From assembly GCA_013336205.1 (NCBI GenBank), contig JAAXUD010000110.1, forward strand, positions 1 through 7,750: a stretch of 7,750 bases of DNA. Reading direction: 5' to 3'. Below, piece after piece: positions 1-6,473 of the stretch. Source of the stretch: Lentimicrobium sp. Lineage in GTDB: Bacteria; Bacteroidota; Bacteroidia; Bacteroidales; Lentimicrobiaceae. The notes below the pieces were generated by a model. The model did not search any database. It saw nothing but the letters and a program-made list of their open reading frames with translations, and was not told the DNA's origin. The position numbers were made by a program, and so were the translations under genes. Each line of letters starts with the position of its first letter. The first letter of the stretch is position 1.

Positions 1-1
1 C

Positions 2-1792
2 AATGAAGTTAAACAATCTGTGGTTTCCGGCCCGCCGGAATGGTCAAAAGATGTAATCTGGTATCAGATATTTGTAGAACGCTTCAACAATGGCGACACA
101 ACCAACGATCCGACCATTAAATCAATATCTACACCCACAGCCTCGTTTCCTGTGCCTGATAACTGGGCAATCACGCCCTGGACTTCCGATTGGTACGCGC
201 AGGAAGAATGGGCCGGTGCCACCGGTCTCGGATTAAGAGAAACTATGCAGCACCGCCGTTATGGAGGTGACCTCCAGGGGATTCTGAATAAACTTGATTA
301 CCTGTCTGAGTTGGGGATAACAGCCATCTATCTTAACCCTATCAACGATGCGCCCTCACTGCATAAATACGATGCCCGAAATTACCATCATATTGACATA
401 AATTTCGGACCGGATCCGGAAGGCGACCTTGCCATCATGGCAACAGAGAACCCTGCCGACCCTAAAACATGGAAATGGACATCTGCTGACAAACTTTTTC
501 TTAAATTGGTAGATGAGCTTCATAAGCGTGGAATAAAAGTAATTGTAGATTACTCATGGAACCATACCGGCGTCCAGTTCTGGGCATGGCAGGATCTGAT
601 TTTAAACCAGGAGAAATCGCAATACAAAGACTGGTATGAAGTACTTTCCTTTGACAATCCGTCAACACCTGAGAATGAATTCAGCTACAAAGGCTGGCTT
701 AACATTATGAGCCTTCCTGAATTAAGAAAGATTAATGTTGAGGGTGAACGCGTATCGGGCCATCCTTACGAAGGAAATATAAACGATGGTGCCAAACAAC
801 ATATATTCGAAGTCAGCCAACGCTGGCTTGCTCCTGAGGGTGATCTGACCAAAGGAATTGACGGTTACCGGCTTGATGTAGCAGACCAGGTTCCTATGGG
901 CTTCTGGCGCGATTACAGGACTTTTGTAAAATCAGTAAATCCGGAGGCCTATCTTGTTGGTGAAATCTGGTGGGAAAAATGGCCGGATAAGCTGATGAAT
1001 CCCGTTCCTTACACCAATGATGAGGTTTTCGATGCAGTTATGTTTTACCAGGCCTACCGGCCGGCGAGGGGCTTTTTTGCGCAGGCAGAACCAGTTGCTG
1101 ATGCGAAACAACTGGCCGATAGTCTGAAAAAGGAATGGAACCGGCTGGAAGAGCCATTCAGGTATGCTATGATGAATGTAAGTGCAACCCATGACAGTCC
1201 AAGATTACTGTCATGCTTTGCCAATAAAGGAAAATACAAATTTCACGCTTCTGCACATGAAGATACAGCTTACATCAGTGGCAAGCCTGATCAGGAAACC
1301 TATACGCGTGTTAAACTTTACCTTGCCCATCAGTTTACCAGTATCGGCAACCCTCATATCTGGAATGGAGATGAATTCGGTATGTGGGGTGGTGATGATC
1401 CTGACGAGCGGAAACCCCTCTGGTGGAAAGAGATGAAGTTCTCTCCGGAATCACGATCCAATATTAAACCCGGGCCAAAAACATTTGACAGTGTTCACTT
1501 TAATCAGGAAATGTTTGACTATTATAAGCTTTTGATAAAAATCAGGAAAGAAAACAAAGTACTTTCTGATGGCAGATTAGAATTCATAAAGGCAGAAGGC
1601 AATATTTTGATTTATCGGCGCTTTAACGACACCGATGCAATCATAAGCATGTTTAACACCGGACCCGATCCGGTTAAAACAGATCTTTACGGAGGTAAGA
1701 ATTTTATTAATCTGCTAACAGGAGAAACGGAACAGGCAGGTATTATAGAAATTCCTGCAATGACAGCCCTCATCTTAAAATTGAACAATTAA
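2..1792 (+). CDS. GH13 alpha-glucanase, cyclomaltodextrinase/neopullulanase-like (5' end outside window)
   Basis: This is a glycoside hydrolase family 13 enzyme expected to cleave alpha-1,4-glucosidic bonds in starch-derived or cyclic maltodextrins. The frame is open to the window edge with no ATG; the GTG at 20 is internal, so the start and any signal peptide lie upstream. Counting residues from that GTG, the barrel begins at about 10 (IWYQIFVERF). Conserved region I is DYSWNH (177-182). Region II is GYRLDVAD, with nucleophile Asp286. Region III is GEIWW, with acid/base Glu315. Region IV is THDSPR, with Asp392 as transition-state stabiliser. A typical GDEFGMWGGDDP loop follows (450-461), and residues about 515-590 look like the C-terminal beta domain. 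The catalytic triad is complete. Region II followed by FWRDYR resembles the GH13_20 (neopullulanase) subfamily, but subfamily and cell location are inference. No sus-type transporter genes are visible nearby. Confidence 0.9.
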   Translation, partial: NEVKQSVVSGPPEWSKDVIWYQIFVERFNNGDTTNDPTIKSISTPTASFPVPDNWAITPWTSDWYAQEEWAGATGLGLRETMQHRRYGGDLQGILNKLDYLSELGITAIYLNPINDAPSLHKYDARNYHHIDINFGPDPEGDLAIMATENPADPKTWKWTSADKLFLKLVDELHKRGIKVIVDYSWNHTGVQFWAWQDLILNQEKSQYKDWYEVLSFDNPSTPENEFSYKGWLNIMSLPELRKINVEGERVSGHPYEGNINDGAKQHIFEVSQRWLAPEGDLTKGIDGYRLDVADQVPMGFWRDYRTFVKSVNPEAYLVGEIWWEKWPDKLMNPVPYTNDEVFDAVMFYQAYRPARGFFAQAEPVADAKQLADSLKKEWNRLEEPFRYAMMNVSATHDSPRLLSCFANKGKYKFHASAHEDTAYISGKPDQETYTRVKLYLAHQFTSIGNPHIWNGDEFGMWGGDDPDERKPLWWKEMKFSPESRSNIKPGPKTFDSVHFNQEMFDYYKLLIKIRKENKVLSDGRLEFIKAEGNILIYRRFNDTDAIISMFNTGPDPVKTDLYGGKNFINLLTGETEQAGIIEIPAMTALILKLNN

Positions 1793-1800
1793 ATTAAGGA

Positions 1801-1821
1801 ACCCATAATTGGGTAATTTTT
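1801..1821 (+). terminator. Weak intrinsic terminator after the GH13 gene
   Basis: A 5-bp stem, ACCCA (1801-1805) with TGGGT (1810-1814), has a 4-nt loop and is followed by AA and a five-T run (1817-1821). It starts 9 bases after the GH13 stop. The stem is short, so termination may be partial; two stronger terminators lie further downstream. Confidence 0.4.
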
Positions 1822-1904
1822 GTATCATTTTGTTCCTCTTTTGATAGTAAAACCTGATTTTTTCGAGTACAATGAAGTCAAAATATCAGCACTTATACAT
1901 CAAA

Positions 1905-2092
1905 CAGGTACGCTGGATAACTTTTTACAGGCACTTATTCATTTGCCAAGCGAAGCCCTTAATTTTGCTGCATCTTTGTATGGTCTTATATTTATAGTTA
2001 TAAGCTAAGGGCATCCCGGCCCCTTGGCAGTTATGAATCCCACCTAATTAAGATGTCGTTAGAAAACCTGCTTATCCCGGCAGGTTTTTTTT
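1905..2092 (+). ncRNA. Candidate structured small RNA (rod-like fold, 6S-like shape), identity unknown
   Basis: This stretch has no credible protein gene but contains a colinear, nested series of complementary segments. They are 1916-1919 with 2054-2057 (one G-U), 1921-1923 with 2050-2052, 1929-1931 with 2043-2045, 1937-1942 with 2033-2038, 1944-1950 with 2023-2029, and 1955-1961 with 2006-2012. A small apical hairpin pairs 1985-1990 with 1999-2004. The three longest segments are perfect (6, 7 and 7 bp), giving a long rod with internal loops. A strong terminator at 2063-2092 would make a natural 3' end. The 5' end is not fixed: no exact TAnnTTTG element sits at a fitting place upstream, although TTG at 1841 and TACAATG at 1868 are a weak match. 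The shape recalls 6S RNA (a rod with a bubble), but I recognise no diagnostic sequence. It could instead be a structured 3' UTR of the GH13 transcript. Confidence 0.4.
2063..2092 (+). terminator. Strong intrinsic terminator, forward strand
   Basis: A 9-bp perfect stem, AAAACCTGC (2063-2071) with GCAGGTTTT (2080-2088), has an 8-nt loop and runs into an eight-T tract (2085-2092). It points forward, so it would end the candidate RNA or read-through from the GH13 gene. On the reverse strand only four T follow the stem, so it is weaker there. Confidence 0.8.
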
Positions 2093-2096
2093 ATGC

Positions 2097-2135
2097 AAAA
2101 AAAAAGCGGCATCAACAGATACCGCTTTTTTTTTT
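2097..2135. terminator. Bidirectional intrinsic terminator between convergent units
   Basis: Nine A (2097-2105) precede the stem GCGG-C-ATC (2106-2113), an AACA loop, and GAT-A-CCGC (2118-2125), followed by ten T (2126-2135). There is one C/A mismatch within the stem. Both strands give a stem followed by a T tract, so it can stop the MFS gene transcript coming from the right as well as forward transcription. It begins 13 bases past the MFS stop codon on the reverse strand. Confidence 0.85.
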
Positions 2136-2148
2136 GCAATTTAAAACT

Positions 2149-3552
2149 CTATTTGATTTTGTTTGGTTTTTCGAGTCCGTAACCATGTTTACGGTCAACC
2201 GCTTTCAACACAAATGCCAGGATAAAGGCAAGAACACCAAATCCTGCAAAAATAAGTTCAGGAACTAAATAATCGTACTTAACGCCTTCGACTCCTGCAG
2301 CTATTTTCTCAGAAACTCCGGGATTGGAGGCAGTCAATGCCCAGCCAATCAGGATGGGAACAGCAAGCAGACCAATATTCTGAATCCAGAAAATGGCACC
2401 GTAGGCAGAACCTAAATATCTTTCTTCAACAATTTTTGGGAGTGAAGGCCACATAGAGGCAGGAACCAATGAAAATGCAGTACCCAAAATAACGATGGTT
2501 CCAATTGCTGTTACCACGCCGAATGATTCGGCCGGAACCAGTGCGAAAATGAGGTGAGAAACAGTAAGGAGAACGGCACCGAAAATCATCATTGTTGCAC
2601 CTTTTCCTTTGATATCAAGAAAATAGCCAATAAAAGGGGTTAAAATCATGGCACCAATCGGGAAATATGAAAAATAAGCCGCCGCAGTTTTTACATCAAC
2701 ACTTAACTTAGAGGCAAGCATATCTGTAGCAAATTTCTGGAATGGGAAGATTGCTGAATAAAATAATACGCAAAGTCCGGCTATGGCGAGAAATCCAGGA
2801 TTTGTAAAAATCTTTTTGATGTCGCTGATTTTAAACTCGTCTTCAGGGCTAACCTCCAGTTTATCCACACCCATTTGTTTGTCGAGTTTGCGATCCATGA
2901 ATGTGTAGATAAAAAAGGTAATAAATCCTACACAAAGAAAAGCAAGACCCATAAAAACCGAATTGGAAACACCACCATTTTCAGCAAAAACCGGTGTTAA
3001 ACGAAATACAGCAAAAACACCAAGACGGGCGACTGCCATTTCAAGGCCCATTGCCAATGCCATTTCTTTTCCTTTAAACCACTTTACAATGGTTTTAGAA
3101 ACAGTTATACCAGCCATTTCAACGCCAACACCAAAGATTGAAAATCCAAAGAAAGCCAGTTTGGCAGAAGATGGCACCCAGGTAAGAAAAGAATCTAACC
3201 AAATAGCCAAACCAGTACCCTGAAAGCCAGGAGTTAATGCATAAAACTTTAATGCTGCACCAATAACCATTGTTAAACCAGCAGTTATCAATGTAAAACG
3301 GATCCCCATTTTATCAAGGATAATACCGGAAAAAATCAGGAAAAAAGCGAAAACATTCAGAAAAAACTCAGAACCACCCAGCATTCCAAATACTTCCGGA
3401 GTCCATTTGTATTGAGTTTCCAGCATAGTCTGCAATGGAGCAACTACATCAACAAAGAAATAGGCAAAAAACATTGTTGATGAAATCAAAATCAATGCAA
3501 TCCACCTGGCAGTTTTTGACTCATTAAGCAGAGCCGCAGTCTTTTCTTTCAT
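2149..3552 (-). CDS. MFS transporter, MFSD1-like
   Basis: This is a 467-residue integral inner-membrane protein with about twelve hydrophobic segments in two halves, separated by a charged cytoplasmic loop (about 219-250), the usual major facilitator layout. The loop 2-3 signature is G-xxx-DKMGIR (76-85), with a looser copy in the second half (GYFLDIKGKG, 309-318). The segment around 158-178, WFKGKE...GLEMAVARLG, matches what I recall of the signature of eukaryotic MFSD1, the lysosomal dipeptide transporter, so this appears to be a bacterial member of that branch. The substrate cannot be read from the sequence; a small peptide is a reasonable guess only. The gene stands alone, with its own possible promoter and a terminator after the stop. 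The start ATG (3550-3552) is followed by a polar N-terminus and then the first membrane helix, at about 16-38. No clear Shine-Dalgarno sequence is present, as is usual in Bacteroidota. Confidence 0.88.
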   Translation of the reverse strand: MKEKTAALLNESKTARWIALILISSTMFFAYFFVDVVAPLQTMLETQYKWTPEVFGMLGGSEFFLNVFAFFLIFSGIILDKMGIRFTLITAGLTMVIGAALKFYALTPGFQGTGLAIWLDSFLTWVPSSAKLAFFGFSIFGVGVEMAGITVSKTIVKWFKGKEMALAMGLEMAVARLGVFAVFRLTPVFAENGGVSNSVFMGLAFLCVGFITFFIYTFMDRKLDKQMGVDKLEVSPEDEFKISDIKKIFTNPGFLAIAGLCVLFYSAIFPFQKFATDMLASKLSVDVKTAAAYFSYFPIGAMILTPFIGYFLDIKGKGATMMIFGAVLLTVSHLIFALVPAESFGVVTAIGTIVILGTAFSLVPASMWPSLPKIVEERYLGSAYGAIFWIQNIGLLAVPILIGWALTASNPGVSEKIAAGVEGVKYDYLVPELIFAGFGVLAFILAFVLKAVDRKHGYGLEKPNKIK

Positions 3553-3643
3553 AAAGATTTGTTTAAATTAGATGATTATTCCGGATAATATGCTCCTCAT
3601 GCGTTAAAACACTTATTAGATAAGCCGCCATTTTAAAGCCTGC

Positions 3644-3651
3644 CAAATGTA
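3644..3651 (-). promoter_or_regulatory. Possible -7 element for the MFS gene
   Basis: On the reverse strand this reads TACATTTG, an exact match to the Bacteroidota -7 consensus TAnnTTTG. Transcription would begin near 3637, giving a leader of about 85 nt before the MFS start. No TTG is seen at the expected -33 distance, so support is from one element only. Confidence 0.4.
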
Positions 3652-3766
3652 CTTAAATTTTTAAATTACCGACAGCTAAGCCGGTTAAAATCTATTGAAG
3701 TGTTATCAACAATCCAACAACCTATAATTAACAATGAAATAACACACCCTTTACAACGATAATTCA

Positions 3767-3774
3767 TATTTTTG
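3767..3774 (+). promoter_or_regulatory. Possible -7 element for the alkaline phosphatase gene
   Basis: TATTTTTG matches the Bacteroidota TAnnTTTG consensus exactly. It lies 44 bases before the phosphatase ATG, giving a leader of roughly 38 nt. No clear -33 TTG is present upstream. I see no recognisable Pho-box-like direct repeat. Confidence 0.45.
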
Positions 3775-3818
3775 CACCCATACAGATCGCTTCTCAATTT
3801 AAAATTAACCTGAATTAT

Positions 3819-4940
3819 ATGCCAATCCACATTAATAAGAGCGTACTCATAGCAACAATTGTTTCTCTGATATTTTCCACGTTCGCCCAGGCACAAACAG
3901 CCAGTAAAGACATAAGCATCAATCAAAAAAGCCGGCCAAAAAACATTATTCTGTTGATTGGTGATGGCATGGGCCTGGCCCAGATGTATGCTGCTTTAAC
4001 AGCCACACAGGACAATCTAAGGATGACAAATTGCCCCAACATAGCATTGGTGAAGACATTTTCCGATAGCGACTATATAACTGATTCTGCTGCTGCCGGA
4101 ACTGCTATTGCTACAGGGAATAAAACCACCAATGGAATGATCGGAATGCTTCCCGATAAAACACCCGTCACCAGTATTCTGAAATATGCCGAGAATCATG
4201 GACTTGCAACCGGGCTGGTAACTACCTGCGACATAACACACGCAACGCCGGCTGCATTTATTGCGAATGTTGAAAACCGGAAAATGGCTCAGGAAATCGC
4301 CTTACAATTCCTTTATACTGATATCGATGTTTTTATCGGTGGCGGATACGACAACTTCACCAAAAGAGCCGACAGCCTTAACCTGATTGACAGTTTATTG
4401 GTCCGGAATTATCAGATTGCCACCACAATTTCGGAAATGAATGCCATAAATCGAGGCAAACTGGCTGCATTGCTTTATCCAAAACATCCATCCAAAATGT
4501 CAGAAGGCAGAGGCGACATGCTACCCGTTTCTACTGCAAAAGCACTGGAATTGCTAAGTAAAAATGAGAATGGCTTTTTTCTGATGGTAGAAGGATCGCA
4601 AATTGACTGGGGCGGTCATGACAATGACCTGGATTATATTCTTAATGAAACCATTGATTTTGACAAAGCGTGCGGAATCGCGCTTGATTTTGCTGAAAAA
4701 AATGGAGAAACGCTCATAATTATTACAGCAGATCATGAAACCGGTGGTCTAAGTCTACCTGGAGGCGAACTTAAATCAGGCAAACCTGAAGGCAAATTTT
4801 CAACCGGTGATCATTCCGCAATTCCTGTTCCGCTATACGCCAAAGGCCCCGGAGGCGATCAGTTTGACGGACTTATCGACAATACCGACATTTTCAAAAT
4901 TATGTACCGCCTATTTGGGTTTGAAGTAATTAAAGAATGA
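3819..4940 (+). CDS. Secreted alkaline phosphatase
   Basis: This 373-residue metal-dependent phosphomonoesterase of the alkaline phosphatase superfamily should release phosphate from organic esters outside the cytoplasm. A signal peptide is clear: a basic start, a hydrophobic core (about 9-22), and an AQA cleavage site, so the mature protein starts near Gln26. Metal and catalytic residues can be matched to the E. coli PhoA family: Asp49 (IGDGMG), nucleophile Ser90 in DSAAAGTA, Arg154 for phosphate binding, Glu258, Asp263 and His267 (EGSQIDWGGH), Asp305-His306 (TADHETGG), and His332 (TGDHS). The active site is complete. His141 and Trp264 stand where E. coli has Asp153 and Lys328, a pairing known from Thermotoga-type enzymes and linked to altered metal preference. 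The protein is shorter than E. coli PhoA (about 470 residues). It is likely a single-gene unit with the -7 element at 3767. Regulation by phosphate is plausible but not visible. Confidence 0.93.
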   Translation: MPIHINKSVLIATIVSLIFSTFAQAQTASKDISINQKSRPKNIILLIGDGMGLAQMYAALTATQDNLRMTNCPNIALVKTFSDSDYITDSAAAGTAIATGNKTTNGMIGMLPDKTPVTSILKYAENHGLATGLVTTCDITHATPAAFIANVENRKMAQEIALQFLYTDIDVFIGGGYDNFTKRADSLNLIDSLLVRNYQIATTISEMNAINRGKLAALLYPKHPSKMSEGRGDMLPVSTAKALELLSKNENGFFLMVEGSQIDWGGHDNDLDYILNETIDFDKACGIALDFAEKNGETLIIITADHETGGLSLPGGELKSGKPEGKFSTGDHSAIPVPLYAKGPGGDQFDGLIDNTDIFKIMYRLFGFEVIKE

Positions 4941-4965
4941 GTCCACTCCGAAAACTATTTATTTT

Positions 4966-5072
4966 GACACCAAAGCACCAAAACACTAAAACTCACTAAT
5001 GTTATTTTATTGATATACAATATTTTGTGTATCCCGATAGCTACGGGGATGGTGTCCTGGGTTCTTGGCGAC
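4966..5072. repeat. Degenerate inverted-repeat element with central hairpins
   Basis: The 218-bp gap between the phosphatase and hldD genes holds outer arms 4966-4986 and 5052-5072, which are inverted copies matching at 13 of 21 positions. They are rich in CACCAAA / TTGGTGT-type words. Between them lie a 9-bp hairpin (5012-5020 with 5025-5033, one G-U, loop TATT) and a near-palindrome, ATCCCGATAGCTACGGGGAT (5031-5050). Words of this kind recur between genes in many Bacteroidota genomes as I recall, but only one copy is in this window. No ORF or T-tailed terminator is present in the gap. Confidence 0.4.
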
Positions 5073-5158
5073 TGATTTTCTTTTTTGACTTTTAGGAGCA
5101 GGCTCAAAGAATAGATTATTCAATTTTTCACACAAGTAACAAACCATAATTAAACCTT

Positions 5159-6124
5159 ATGATTATCGTAACCGGAGCTGCAGGCTTTATTGGAAGCTGC
5201 CTGATAAAAGGACTTCTTGAAAAAGGATTTACCAATATTATTGCTGTTGATGATTTTTCGAAAACAGAAAAAGATGGGAACCTTGAAGGAAAACTTATTA
5301 GTGAGAAAATTGAAAGATCCGAATTTCTGCATTGGCTGGATAGAAATGGACACAAAGTGAAGTTTATTTTCCACATTGGAGCCAGAACTGACACTACAGA
5401 ATTCAACATGGCCATTTTTGATGAACTCAATTTAGGCTATTCTCAGAAAATCTGGGACCTGGCTACATTATTTCAGATTCCGGTCGTTTATGCTTCCTCA
5501 GCGGCTACCTATGGCATGGGCGAACTGGGGTATAATGATGATCATGATGTCGTTGAAAGTCTTCAACCATTAAATCCATACGGCGTTTCAAAAAATGAAT
5601 TTGACAAGTGGGTACTAAAGCAGGATGCGACGCCCCCATTCTGGGCTGGCATGAAGTTTTTCAATGTTTACGGGCCAAACGAATACCACAAGGGCAGAAT
5701 GGCTTCAGTGATTTTTCATGCAGACAGGCAGATTAAAGAAACCGGAAAAGTAAAATTATTCCGTTCACACCGGCCCGATTTTGAGGATGGCAAACAGTTG
5801 CGCGACTTTGTTTATGTGAAGGATGTTGTGTCTGTGCTCATTTTCATGATGGAGAATGAACCAGAACCAGGTTTATATAACCTCGGAACCGGGAAAGCCC
5901 GATCATTTGTTGATCTCGCCCTGGCAACATTTGCAGCAGCAGGTAAAGAAGCGACTATTGAATTTATTGATACGCCGGCTGATATCCGCGATAAATATCA
6001 ATACTTTACAGAAGCCAATATGACAAAACTCAGGCAGGCTGGCTATGTTAATGAATTTACTTCGCTGGAAGCAGGTGTAAAGGATTATGTTGCCAATTAT
6101 CTGGCATCAGGCAAATATTCCTGA
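5159..6124 (+). CDS. hldD: ADP-L-glycero-D-manno-heptose 6-epimerase
   Basis: HldD (also RfaD/GmhD) converts ADP-D-glycero-D-manno-heptose to the L-glycero form, the last step in making the heptose donor for the lipopolysaccharide inner core, in the cytoplasm. The 321 residues (E. coli 310) form an extended short-chain dehydrogenase: nucleotide-binding TGAAGFIG (5-12) with acidic Asp31-Asp32 after strand 2, then YASSAATYG (111-119), catalytic Tyr141 and Lys145 (YGVSK), and Lys178 in NVYGPNEYHKG (169-179). The family-specific HKGxMASV and RDFVYVKDV stretches and the C-terminal YFTEANMTKLRQAGY are present. Tyr141, Lys145 and Lys178 agree closely with the E. coli catalytic residues. No other heptose genes lie in the window. 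The start ATG lacks a Shine-Dalgarno sequence; the glycine motif right after it supports it as the true start. The stop codon directly abuts that of the convergent MerR gene. Confidence 0.95.
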   Translation: MIIVTGAAGFIGSCLIKGLLEKGFTNIIAVDDFSKTEKDGNLEGKLISEKIERSEFLHWLDRNGHKVKFIFHIGARTDTTEFNMAIFDELNLGYSQKIWDLATLFQIPVVYASSAATYGMGELGYNDDHDVVESLQPLNPYGVSKNEFDKWVLKQDATPPFWAGMKFFNVYGPNEYHKGRMASVIFHADRQIKETGKVKLFRSHRPDFEDGKQLRDFVYVKDVVSVLIFMMENEPEPGLYNLGTGKARSFVDLALATFAAAGKEATIEFIDTPADIRDKYQYFTEANMTKLRQAGYVNEFTSLEAGVKDYVANYLASGKYS

Positions 6125-6463
6125 TTAATCAAGTTCTTCTTTAAGTCCGTTAAGAAAACTCTTTATATTCTGAAGATTTCTGACAATCAGCGCATGGTCG
6201 GTGGTCTCTCCGGGATTGGCTTTTAACTTCTCCCTGGCACCCTGCAGGGTGAATCCCCGCTCTTTTACCAGGTGAAAGATAATGTGAAAATTATCGAGAT
6301 CCTGTTTTGTAAAAAACCGGTTTCCTTTCTTATTGCGGTAAGGTTTAATGATATCAAATTCCTTTTCCCAGAAACGGATCAGCGATTGATTCACACCAAA
6401 CATGTCGGCGACCTCACCGATCCTGTAATAAACTTTTTCTATTTCTCTCTTTTTAACAGGCAT
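6125..6463 (-). CDS. Small MerR-family transcriptional regulator
   Basis: This predicted DNA-binding protein of 112 residues has a MerR helix-turn-helix (about 12-36: YYRIGEVADMFGVN, then SLIRFWEKEF) and a wing carrying KKGNRFF (45-51). A second helical part, with HLVKERGFTLQGAREKL, and a C-terminal helix (about 88-111) probably form the dimer coiled coil. It has no effector-binding domain and no cysteines for metal sensing, so its signal is unknown. I chose the ATG at 6461-6463, ten bases after the M23 stop, because the family normally begins a few residues before the IEKxYY stretch. An in-frame ATG at 6509-6511 would give 128 residues and overlap the M23 gene by 38 bases. The gene is almost certainly cotranscribed with the M23 gene, and coupling of translation is likely. 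The name MerR describes fold only; mercury is not implied. Confidence 0.88.
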   Translation of the reverse strand: MPVKKREIEKVYYRIGEVADMFGVNQSLIRFWEKEFDIIKPYRNKKGNRFFTKQDLDNFHIIFHLVKERGFTLQGAREKLKANPGETTDHALIVRNLQNIKSFLNGLKEELD

Positions 6464-6473
6464 ATGGGAAGCA

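Noticed and set aside
20..22. GTG as the start of the GH13 gene
   Set aside because: The frame continues open to base 2 without a stop and the residues before it look like normal coding; the true start must be upstream of the window.
1960..1967. TAATTTTG as a -7 promoter element
   Set aside because: It matches the consensus, but its TTTG partner at 1942-1945 is only 14 bases upstream, and the first three bases lie in a rod helix of the candidate RNA. A/T-rich sequence gives such matches by chance.
1820..2008. 62-codon forward frame starting with TTG after the GH13 gene
   Set aside because: TTG start, no ribosome site, no recognisable domain, and it lies over the base-paired segments of the candidate RNA. 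It is more likely chance.
1905..2092. tRNA, tmRNA, SRP RNA or RNase P RNA in the gap
   Set aside because: No cloverleaf or CCA end, no GGTTCGA-type T arm, and none of the conserved SRP or RNase P core sequences that I know are present.
2053..2268. 71-codon forward frame
   Set aside because: It runs through two terminator hairpins and poly-A/T tracts, then antisense through the MFS gene end; its composition reflects those.
2963..3223. 86-codon forward frame inside the MFS gene
   Set aside because: It is antisense to a clear membrane protein gene, with no start signal or domain.
3666..3926. 86-codon reverse frame across the MFS/phosphatase spacer
   Set aside because: It overlaps the phosphatase start and signal peptide on the other strand and has no recognisable features.
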